From NCBI GenBank assembly GCA_030619215.1, contig JAUXBV010000295.1, forward strand, positions 1 through 5,351: a stretch of 5,351 nucleotides of DNA, in the 5' to 3' direction. The stretch is from Fibrobacterota bacterium (lineage in GTDB: Bacteria; Fibrobacterota; Chitinivibrionia; Chitinivibrionales; JANQEN01). Positions 1 to 5,351 of this stretch are shown one piece after another; within the stretch, counting starts at the first letter, position 1; each line of letters begins with the position of its first letter. The notes beneath the pieces were generated by a model. That model saw nothing but the letters and a program-made list of their open reading frames with translations, ran no database searches and was not told where the DNA came from. The translations under genes and the position numbers were made by a program.

Positions 1-61
1 ATAAATCGGCACCTTGTACCGATAAAGCGGCACATTGTACCGATAAAGCGGCACCTTGTAC
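1..61. repeat. Three tandem 21-bp repeats, possible IS21-like element end
   Basis: Three head-to-tail copies lie at 1-21, 22-42 and 43-61, the last cut short by 2 bases. The shared core is ATAAAGCGGCACCTTGTACC, with one change in copy 1 (T for G at base 6) and one in copy 2 (A for C at base 13). The array touches the window edge, so more copies may lie to the left. Multiple short repeats at the termini are typical of IS21-family elements, where the transposase binds them, and the sequence looks like such an end. No istA or istB gene is in view, so the IS assignment is an inference; the repeat itself is certain. Confidence 0.6.
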
Positions 62-90
62 TTTAGTATAAAAATTTTGATTATATATAT

Positions 91-115
91 GTGAAGGATG
101 GGAAATCTGTTTCAC
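91..115 (+). promoter_or_regulatory. Conserved leader hairpin upstream of the first DNRLRE gene
   Basis: GTGAA (91-95) pairs with TTCAC (111-115), and GGAT (96-99) pairs with ATCT (105-108), with loop GGGAA and a two-base GT bulge. The hairpin lies just before the ribosome binding site. The second gene has an equivalent at 1129-1151 that keeps the pairing, including a change of the closing T-A pair to T-G. It may be an RNA element or a protein operator; nothing in the sequence decides which. Confidence 0.45.
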
Positions 116-124
116 AATTAAATA

Positions 125-133
125 AAAGGAGGT
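125..133 (+). promoter_or_regulatory. Strong ribosome binding site fixing a GTG start
   Basis: AAAGGAGGT is a near-perfect Shine-Dalgarno sequence. It sits 5 bases before the GTG at 139. The same arrangement occurs before the second paralog (AAGGAGGT 1164-1171, GTG 1177), so the GTG start is well supported in both genes. Confidence 0.85.
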
Positions 134-138
134 AGGGT

Positions 139-1026
139 GTGAAAGCCTTAAAGTTATTAACCTTATTTCTATTAGTTGCATTTTTGCAGATGGCATGGTC
201 CCAAGATACTGTGACTATACAAGATTGCGAGGATATTCATATTGCAAATGGACCAGCTCTGGATTATACACCAGATGGTAATGATGGAACAGCCGAGCGA
301 TTGGTAATATGTAATTACAAGTGTTGAGATATGACATACTTGAAACTGGCCCGGGCGGTCATGAAATTCGACCTTTCTTCTATTCCTTCTGGTGTGACAA
401 TAATTGGTGCAACACTTGAAATCTATAAGTACGGAAATTATTCTGGGTACACAAAGTCTGATGTGTATGAAGTATATAAAGCAACAAAGGAGTGGGATGA
501 GAATGGTGCATCCTGGATTAAAAGCACTTCCTCTGTAAACTGGGACATATACGGGGGAGACTATGAGTCAACAGCTCTGAGTTCTTTTTCATATAGTGGT
601 TCCTATAATGGATGGTTTGACTTTTCGGTTACGTCCGCTATTAAGGATTTTATTGACAATCCATCTATAAATTATGGTCTCATTGTACTTGTACCTGGAG
701 GTGTGGATAGTGTAAATGATAATCAAACCAAAGACCAGGAAACATATTTCCATTCATCTGAAGCTTCTGACGAATCCCTAAGACCAAAACTGACAGTTAC
801 CTATGATCCCGGGACTAGTACAATGCAGAATGATATAAAGATTGTTATACCTGAAAATTGTAAAGTAACAATAATCAATATGCAGGGCAGAAAAGTTGCA
901 TCTTTTATGTTAAATGATATTAAACAATTGAATCAAATGAAGGCTTCGCTATCTTCAGGTATTCATATTTTAAATATTACAACTCCAGAGAAAAAAGTAG
1001 TTAGAAAGGTCTGGTTTGTGCGGTAA
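139..1026 (+). CDS. Secreted DNRLRE-like protein, probable selenoprotein (in-frame TGA)
   Basis: Read through one in-frame TGA at 325-327, this is a 295-residue protein. Residues 1-21 are a signal peptide (basic start, Leu/Phe-rich core, likely cut after AWS). Residues 24-223 look like a DNRLRE/CBM96-type beta-sandwich, with KFDLSSIP at 76-83, then GATLEIY, an SVNW strand, SVTSAIKDFI and NYGLIVLV, closing with RPKLTVTYD at 215-223. Residues about 231-295 resemble a type IX secretion sorting domain (NMQGRKVASF, then LSSGIHILNITTP, ending KVWFVR). Such domains occur in large surface and polysaccharide-associated proteins; no enzyme activity is visible. The TGA is codon 63, directly after Cys62, with Cys58 and Cys30 nearby. 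The reading frame is intact on both sides, and the TGA falls inside the domain, before KFDL. The downstream paralog has TGA at the same column, so I read it as selenocysteine. The alternative is an ancient nonsense codon in two pseudogenes. Confidence is high that this is one gene, moderate for selenocysteine. Confidence 0.75.
348..360 (+). promoter_or_regulatory. Candidate bacterial SECIS hairpin, first gene
   Basis: GGCC (348-351) pairs with GGTC (357-360), including one G-U pair, around loop CGGGC, and T347-A361 can extend it. The loop begins 24 nt after the TGA at 325-327, and its second base is G. Bacterial SECIS elements are known to be hairpins shortly downstream of the UGA, with a G early in a small apical loop. 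The stem is short, so on its own this is weak; the matching hairpin in the paralog is the better argument. Confidence 0.45.
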
Positions 1027-1128
1027 GATTAGCGATTAGAATGAGTAAGTAAATAAAAAGAGAAAGGGAGTTTTATACATTTTCATGAACAATGTGAGGA
1101 TTTTATAAAAATTTCAATTGTAAATAGA

Positions 1129-1151
1129 TGAAGGATGGGAGGTCTGTTTCA
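1129..1151 (+). promoter_or_regulatory. Conserved leader hairpin upstream of the second DNRLRE gene
   Basis: TGAA (1129-1132) pairs with TTCA (1148-1151), and GGAT (1133-1136) pairs with GTCT (1142-1145) using G-U pairs at both ends, around loop GGGAG. It is the counterpart of the hairpin at 91-115. About 75 bp of leader (from the TATAAAAATTT around 1104) is shared with the first gene, showing that the duplication included the control region. A start codon inside this hairpin (ATG 1135) is in frame but has no ribosome binding site and is not the likely start. Confidence 0.45.
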
Positions 1152-1176
1152 CATTTTAATAATAAGGAGGTGGGGT

Positions 1177-2025
1177 GTGAAAGCCTTAAAGTTATTAACC
1201 GTATTTCTTGTTTTTGCATTTTTACAATCTCTATGGGCGGATGAGGTTGTGCTGCAAAATGGATTGAATGGGTATGATGGGTGTGAAGACGCCTGGATCG
1301 CTGACTGGTCCGCCACTAACACTGGAAATCAGGACACATTATTTGCGGAACTTGAACAGTGCGATGGGTGAAGTGGCGTCGTTATTTACAAGACCCGGGT
1401 GGTCATAAAATTCGATCTTAACACAATACCTGATAATGTTACAATCAGCGAAGCAACACTGTCTGTTTACCCTTTTTATAAATACTACGAAGGGGAAAAT
1501 GGTCCAAAATCCCTCTTTAGATTGACAAAAGACTGGAGCGAATCCTCAGTCAATTGGAGCACACCATGGACAACCAAAGGTGGTGATTTCTCAACATCGG
1601 CACTTGCTACAAGTAGTAACAGCTCCTATAATGTATGGGAAGATTACGATGTTACCTCTGCTGTCACGGACATGGTTGAAAATAGCGGCAACAACTATGG
1701 CTTCATATTCAAGTTTGACAGCATGACGCCTAAGAAGGGAGTAAGCATCTGGTCTTCCGAATCTTCACAAGAAGATAAAAGGCCGAAATTAACAATCACC
1801 TATGAGTCGCCAACAAGCATAAAACCGTATGGATTTACCATTGCCCATGCTGAAAGATATAATGTGAAGATAACAAACATCCAGGGAAGGGAAATTGCAT
1901 CATTTGAAACGAGAGATATAAAACAGTTGAATAAAATGATGACTTCATTATCTTCCGGAGTTCATATAATTCACATTACGACCCCCAATCAGAAATTTAG
2001 CAAGCAGATTAGGATTGTAAAGTAA
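1177..2025 (+). CDS. Secreted DNRLRE-like protein, paralog of the first, probable selenoprotein
   Basis: Read through one in-frame TGA at 1369-1371, this is a 282-residue protein. I chose GTG 1177, which follows AAGGAGGT by 5 bases and gives the same N-terminus (MKALKLLT) as the first gene. Residues 1-21 form a signal peptide, likely cut after LWA. The beta-sandwich spans about 24-210, with KFDLNTIP at 78-85, SVNW, DVTSAVTDMV, NNYGFIF and RPKLTITY at 202-209. Residues about 225-282 form the sorting-like C-terminal domain (NIQGREIASF, LSSGVHIIHITTP). Over its last 54 residues it matches 29 of the first paralog's, more than in the middle. The TGA is codon 65 in CDG-TGA-SG, giving a CxxU pattern. 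The only cysteines in the whole protein are Cys36, in a CED motif shared with the paralog, and Cys62. The spacing from TGA to KFDL is 12 codons, as in the first gene. A terminator follows 7 bases after the TAA. Selenocysteine is my preferred reading; a nonsense-inactivated gene is the alternative. Confidence 0.75.
1392..1404 (+). promoter_or_regulatory. Candidate bacterial SECIS hairpin, second gene
   Basis: GACC (1392-1395) pairs perfectly with GGTC (1401-1404) around loop CGGGT. The loop begins 24 nt after the TGA, exactly as in the first gene. One stem pair differs (A-T here, G-U there) with pairing kept, and the loop differs only in its last base. The same bases also encode the conserved R-V-(I/M)-KFD segment, so protein constraint may explain part of the similarity. 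Confidence 0.45.
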
Positions 2026-2032
2026 AATCTTA

Positions 2033-2069
2033 AAATACTACAGATTACATTTTGTAATCTGTAGTATTT
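2033..2069 (+). terminator. Rho-independent terminator after the second DNRLRE gene
   Basis: A perfect 17-bp inverted repeat (AAATACTACAGATTACA at 2033-2049 against 2053-2069) encloses loop TTT and is followed by ATTTATTTTA. It begins 7 bases after the stop codon of the second paralog. The stem is AT-rich but long. No equivalent lies between the two paralogs, so they may be cotranscribed in part. Confidence 0.8.
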
Positions 2070-2413
2070 ATTTTACAAAACATTAAAAAACTTCATACGT
2101 TAGATTTTGGTATAAATGCTCCTAATTATTATAGGAATAGCCTTTATTATGCATTTTACTGTTAACCTGGAGCAGAAAAGATTACTTTTTGTAAAATAGA
2201 TTTATAAAATATCTTTACTTGTTTAATCCTCTTTTTAAAATTACGAGGTGGGTGAGGATGGGGAGACAGTCATCCTTAGCTTCGGCTAAGGATGACTTAT
2301 ATTTTCAGCCTGAATAAAGCCGTTAAGCTTTTAATAATATATTTTAAACGATTTCCATTGGTGGCATGTAGTGCTAATTGAAAATGGAACAGATAAAAAA
2401 AGCAGTTAATGAG
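2070..2413. other. Non-coding AT-rich spacer
   Basis: This stretch between the terminator and the STAS promoter contains no convincing gene. It is AT-rich and has many stop codons in all frames. The only clear structure is the UUCG-loop hairpin at 2269-2296. A small RNA ending at that hairpin is possible, but I could not find a convincing promoter for one. Confidence 0.6.
2269..2296 (+). terminator. Perfect 12-bp hairpin with UUCG loop, terminator-like
   Basis: GTCATCCTTAGC (2269-2280) pairs perfectly with GCTAAGGATGAC (2285-2296) around TTCG, closed by C-G, the extra-stable cUUCGg tetraloop. It is followed by TTATATTTT, which fits a plus-strand intrinsic terminator with an imperfect U tract. 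There is no gene directly upstream; the previous gene already has its own terminator at 2033-2069. It may end a small RNA or be a backup terminator. Confidence 0.65.
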
Positions 2414-2439
2414 TTGACCTTATAGAAACGGGTCATAAT
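2414..2439 (+). promoter_or_regulatory. Candidate promoter for the STAS gene
   Basis: TTGACC (2414-2419) matches the -35 consensus in five of six positions and CATAAT (2434-2439) matches the -10 in five of six, but the 14-base gap is shorter than usual. An inverted repeat, TGACC (2415-2419) with GGTCA (2431-2435), overlaps both boxes and could be an operator. A transcript from here would have a leader of only about 15 nt before the ATG. Confidence 0.35.
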
Positions 2440-2461
2440 ACCTATACACTTGGGAGAAGAG

Positions 2462-2974
2462 ATGGTGGATGACGGAAAGATTTATTATACGATGGTGGAT
2501 ACTATCTGTGTCATCAAAATGGTTGGCAGAATAGCATACAGAATAAGCCCGAATTTTGACCTTTTTTTGGAAAAAGTAAAAGACCGTTCACAGGTTAAAA
2601 ACTTTGTTGTTGACCTTACAGAAGCTACTCATATCGACAGCACCAATCTTGGTTTGCTTGCAAAACTGAATAGATTTTCACGTACGAAGTCAAGCTGTCC
2701 CCCTACCATTATTTCTACAAATGTCACTATTAATACGTTGCTGCTTAATATCGGCCTTTCTTCAATATTTGACATTGTAGATAATGTAAATGATATACAA
2801 TCAACTTTTAAGAAGCTCCCTCATATGAAAGATACCGGAGACAGGGTCGCCCGGATAATGCTTAAAACACATCAGGAGCTAGCCCAAATGAGTGAAACCG
2901 ATAAAGAGTTGCTCAAAGATGTGGTTAAGTACCTTGAAGGTGACATGCCGGATAACACCCCCATTACATTTTAA
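2462..2974 (+). CDS. STAS-domain protein (anti-sigma-factor antagonist-like)
   Basis: This 170-residue protein has a STAS fold in residues about 8-120. Strands VDTICVIKMVGRIAY and KNFVVDLTEATHIDSTNLGLL include the signature D59-S60-T61-x-x-G. In SpoIIAA-type antagonists the serine of this loop is phosphorylated by a kinase to switch partner binding; Ser60 is the equivalent by position. Residues 120-170 form a charged, probably helical tail (ELAQMSETDKELLKDVVKYL) beyond the usual domain. I chose ATG 2462, preceded by GGGAG at 2452-2456; an upstream in-frame TTG at 2450 has no ribosome binding site. A Ser/Thr kinase follows 186 bases downstream on the same strand with no terminator between, so the two are likely functional partners. 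The sigma factor or other target is not in view, so the regulated process is unknown. It is cytoplasmic, with no signal peptide or membrane segment. Confidence 0.85.
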   Translation: MVDDGKIYYTMVDTICVIKMVGRIAYRISPNFDLFLEKVKDRSQVKNFVVDLTEATHIDSTNLGLLAKLNRFSRTKSSCPPTIISTNVTINTLLLNIGLSSIFDIVDNVNDIQSTFKKLPHMKDTGDRVARIMLKTHQELAQMSETDKELLKDVVKYLEGDMPDNTPITF

Positions 2975-3053
2975 CCGGGATAATTTCTGCCGCAAAGGTA
3001 TTTTAATCCTGCTTAAGTACACGTGTTCATACAAAAAACAATCGTCTTTTTAC

Positions 3054-3111
3054 TATTTACTGATAAATCGATTTCATGTATTGAAGTGCCGATAAATATT
3101 TTTAGTAAATA
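3054..3111. repeat. Inverted repeat in the STAS-kinase gap
   Basis: TATTTACT (3054-3061) and AGTAAATA (3104-3111) are inverted copies 42 bases apart, and GATAAAT occurs directly at 3062-3068 and 3091-3097. They lie in the 186-base gap before the kinase. They could bind a regulator, but in AT-rich DNA such matches can arise by chance. There is no clear promoter or terminator in this gap. Confidence 0.3.
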
Positions 3112-3160
3112 CTCTTTTGGACTTTTTTCACTGAAATCAAATCTATCATCGGTATAGGCC

Positions 3161-5152
3161 ATGACATCCGGTACTGAAGGCAGGAAAGAAAACTCTATTA
3201 AGAAATTCGGCAGGTATGTGGTACTCAAACTCCTCGGTAAAGGTGGAATGGGTCATGTCTATCTTGCAGAGGACCCTGTGCTTGAGCGGAAGGTTGCCGT
3301 TAAAGTTATTACCGTTGAGAGTACCCTTGATGAGCAAAGGCGGGAAGAATACCTCAAAAGATTTTTACTGGAGGCAAGAGCATCGGCAAAGCTCAACCAT
3401 CAATCCATTGTAGCGGTATTTGACGCAGGGGAAGAGAAGGGATTACCCTGGATCGCATTTGAATTCGTGGACGGGGAGCGCCTTACAGATTTTATTAAGA
3501 GAAAAGGTAAACTGCCAATTGAAAAAGCAATTTCCTTTGCCCAGGATATAGCTTCCGCACTGGACCACGCCCATAGGAACAAGATAGTTCACCGGGATGT
3601 TAAACCTGAAAATATACTTATTGATAATAAAACCGGTATTGCAAAGCTCGCTGATTTTGGCATTGTAAAGGCCCCGTGGGCCGGGTATACCCAGGAAGGA
3701 ACGACAGTCGGCTCCCCCGGGTATATGTCTCCCGAACAGATTAACGGCCTCGAACTTGACGAGCGCTCTGACCTTTTTTCTTTAGGCATTGTACTGTATG
3801 AAATGTTCTCGGGAAGACACCCGTTTTTACGCGATTCTCTGGCAAGTACCGCGTACGCCACGCTGAGCGCAAACTTCACTCCGTTGAGTAAAATAACCAA
3901 TGATATCCCGCCGGGAGCTGATGCTGTTATTGCAAAATGCCTCACCGCTGAAAGAAAGAAAAGACTCAGCACTGCAAGGGAATTGCTAAAACTTCTGAAG
4001 TCGCTGGAAGCGGCTTCCGGTCTTAAATCCGACCAGACTGACAAATTGTCAATTAAGCATTTTCGATATAAATCTATTGCATCAGACTCAGCCGGCTTTT
4101 TATCGAAAGTGCAGGGATTTTACCACCTGGTAATTGACAGCGTAAAAACTGCTCAGAGTAAAATGACGACTTCCAGCCTTTCCGCCGGCTCCGAATCGAT
4201 CTCCCTGCAGGATGAAACAACACAGGTCGGCCCAACAATAAGAAAGCGTGTTGATACAAACTTTTTTTACAAAAGCATAAAAGCGTTGATACATGCAATA
4301 GTGAATATAGGAAAAGTCGTAATAATTACATTGCAGGAATTATACGGGAATATTAAATCCACCTATGATGTGAAACAGAGAAGAACCATCGCCCTGACTG
4401 TATCAGTAATCTCCCTTATATGCCTTTTACTTATTTCCGGCTTTGTTGTCAAAATCATGAATCTTAAAAAACAGGTAAAAGAGGGAGATGTAACAGAGTC
4501 ACTCCAGGCGGCAAAAAGCCTGGACAGGTTTGGCATTTCCTTTTCCTCTCAAAATCTTATTAATAGATGCAAAACCCTTATTGAAAACGACAGCATTAAA
4601 GAGGCGGGAAAAATTGCACTGGACCTTACACAAATAAAGCCAACCCTGGAATACGGGCATACTCTTTTAGGGAGAATAGCAGTCAGGAATGGAAACTATA
4701 AAGAGGCAATTGAAAGGTTTGATTTTGTTAAGGAACGAAAAAAGGGTAAGCAGGTTTTTGAGGAAGAGTTTGATATAATTTTAGGGGATTCAAAGATACA
4801 GTTGATGAAAATGAAAGCATCTGCATCCTTTATCAGTTTAATAGCTATTACCCTGGAAGCAGCAGATAATCCGATTGTTCGTGAATGGCTAGCTGATAAT
4901 CAATACTGGCTTCGGTGGAATGCAGTCTATATCATGGAAGCGGCAGGCATACCCGTGGATATGGTAGAGGTGTATATCCTTGATCTCAAATTCGCCGGCA
5001 GCGCATCAACAAGGGTAGAAGCGGCAAAAAAACTCGGTGAACTGGGTGATGCAAGAGCCATTCCCGCCTTAGAAGAAGCTGAAGAAAAAGGGCTTCGCGA
5101 TCCCTTTGTTTCAGGTACTGCAAGCCTGGTTTTGAAGAATTATTTTCAATGA
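3161..5152 (+). CDS. Membrane Ser/Thr protein kinase with TPR/HEAT-like C-terminal region
   Basis: This 663-residue protein is a PknB-type (Hanks) kinase. The catalytic domain spans about residues 16-282: glycine loop GKGGMG (26-31), ATP lysine Lys48 in VAVKV, probable helix-C Glu71, catalytic HRDVKPEN (144-151, Asp146), DFG (165-167) and SPE (190-192). All key residues are present, so it should be active. The activation loop has TQEGTTVGS, with possible phosphorylation threonines. Residues 283-408 form a linker, and 410-430 is one membrane segment (ALTVSVISLICLLLISGFVV). Beyond it, about 475-526 looks TPR-like (GRIAVRNGNYKEAIERF) and 578-660 HEAT-like (RVEAAKKLGELGDARAIPALEEA). Basic residues before the segment suggest a cytoplasmic kinase and an exported repeat region that may sense or bind proteins. 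ATG 3161 is the first start after an in-frame TAG at 3155; its ribosome binding site is weak. The upstream STAS protein is a plausible substrate. It ends in TGA; TAA follows four codons later. Confidence 0.92.
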   Translation: MTSGTEGRKENSIKKFGRYVVLKLLGKGGMGHVYLAEDPVLERKVAVKVITVESTLDEQRREEYLKRFLLEARASAKLNHQSIVAVFDAGEEKGLPWIAFEFVDGERLTDFIKRKGKLPIEKAISFAQDIASALDHAHRNKIVHRDVKPENILIDNKTGIAKLADFGIVKAPWAGYTQEGTTVGSPGYMSPEQINGLELDERSDLFSLGIVLYEMFSGRHPFLRDSLASTAYATLSANFTPLSKITNDIPPGADAVIAKCLTAERKKRLSTARELLKLLKSLEAASGLKSDQTDKLSIKHFRYKSIASDSAGFLSKVQGFYHLVIDSVKTAQSKMTTSSLSAGSESISLQDETTQVGPTIRKRVDTNFFYKSIKALIHAIVNIGKVVIITLQELYGNIKSTYDVKQRRTIALTVSVISLICLLLISGFVVKIMNLKKQVKEGDVTESLQAAKSLDRFGISFSSQNLINRCKTLIENDSIKEAGKIALDLTQIKPTLEYGHTLLGRIAVRNGNYKEAIERFDFVKERKKGKQVFEEEFDIILGDSKIQLMKMKASASFISLIAITLEAADNPIVREWLADNQYWLRWNAVYIMEAAGIPVDMVEVYILDLKFAGSASTRVEAAKKLGELGDARAIPALEEAEEKGLRDPFVSGTASLVLKNYFQ

Positions 5153-5351
5153 TTTGTTTGCTAAGGTAATAAAAACCCTCACTAAACCACCTGCCTTAAA
5201 GTTTCAACTCATCGCCTAACAATAACTTTAAACAATAAATGTCTATAGTATAAAGAATTATCTTTAAATTTTTAGTTTTCGTTTTTGTAAGGGTTGTTTT
5301 TTTGGCAATATTGGGACGTTTTCTATATATTATACGGTAAGGGCACAGAGA
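5153..5351. other. Non-coding AT-rich tail after the kinase
   Basis: I see no gene in these 199 bases. TTAAAGTT (5196-5203) and AACTTTAA (5224-5231) form an 8-bp inverted repeat with a 20-base loop, but no T run follows, so it is not a convincing terminator. T-rich stretches occur at 5268-5303. Confidence 0.55.
5302..5329 (+). promoter_or_regulatory. Possible promoter for a gene beyond the window
   Basis: TTGGCA (5302-5307) and TATATA (5324-5329) have a 16-base spacing, close to a sigma-70-type promoter. The following gene, if any, lies past the window edge. In AT-rich DNA this could be chance. Confidence 0.25.

Noticed and set aside
139..327. The first 62 codons as a separate small secreted peptide.
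   Set aside because: The frame continues directly into the domain, the paralog has the same arrangement, and the next ATG (331) has no ribosome binding site.
325..327. TGA read as Trp or Gly under a variant genetic code.
   Set aside because: No other in-frame TGA occurs in roughly 1400 codons here, Trp and Gly are encoded by normal codons, and TGA ends the kinase.
2258..2317. A 19-codon reading frame with a GAGG upstream, running through the UUCG hairpin.
   Set aside because: Most of it is the perfect inverted repeat, which explains the sequence better than coding does.
3589..4044. A 151-codon minus-strand open frame opposite the kinase.
   Set aside because: It lies antisense to the conserved kinase catalytic domain and resembles no known family; it is a shadow of the kinase gene.
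5150..5164. The kinase TGA stop is followed by Phe-Val-Cys and TAA, so read-through would give a C-terminal UxxC.
   Set aside because: The HEAT-like helix ends naturally at the TGA, no hairpin is visible after it, and a four-residue extension is easily chance.
5196..5231. An 8-bp inverted repeat as a terminator for the kinase.
   Set aside because: The stem is AT-only apart from one G-C pair, the loop is 20 bases, and no T run follows.

Overview
The window is AT-rich bacterial DNA with two parts. The left part (1-2069) holds two tandem paralogous genes for secreted DNRLRE/CBM96-like beta-sandwich proteins. The right part (2414-5152) holds a STAS-domain protein and a membrane-spanning Ser/Thr protein kinase. 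The secreted proteins end in a domain resembling a type IX secretion (Por) type A sorting domain, and the kinase carries a TPR/HEAT-like C-terminal region. Together these suggest the Fibrobacterota-Chlorobi-Bacteroidota group, perhaps a Fibrobacterota-like lineage. That placement is an inference from domain style; no marker gene is present.

The main point is that each secreted-protein gene has one in-frame TGA, and conventional gene calling would split each into a signal-peptide fragment and an orphan domain. The two TGAs (325-327 and 1369-1371) are in the same alignment column: exactly 12 codons separate each from the conserved KFDL motif. Each lies next to cysteines (CNYKC-TGA and CDG-TGA), and a conserved upstream CED cysteine is present in both. 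Each is followed, after the same 24 nt, by a small hairpin with a G-containing loop that could be a bacterial SECIS. I therefore annotate each as a single full-length gene (139-1026, 295 aa; 1177-2025, 282 aa) with probable selenocysteine at residue 63 and 65. Secreted, surface-type selenoproteins of this kind would be unusual. No sel genes are visible here, so recoding is not proven.

Layout: 1-61, three tandem 21-bp repeats, possibly the end of an IS21-like element; 66-138, leader of the first gene with a hairpin and strong ribosome binding site; 139-1026, first putative selenoprotein; 1102-1176, duplicated copy of the leader; 1177-2025, second putative selenoprotein; 2033-2069, strong terminator; 2070-2461, non-coding, with a UUCG-loop terminator-like hairpin and a candidate promoter; 2462-2974, STAS protein; 3161-5152, kinase; 5153-5351, AT-rich non-coding tail with a possible promoter near the end.

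The STAS protein and kinase point the same way with no terminator between them. They probably form a phosphorylation-based signalling pair, in which a kinase with an extracytoplasmic repeat domain could phosphorylate the STAS serine. Nothing in the sequence links this pair functionally to the two secreted proteins.
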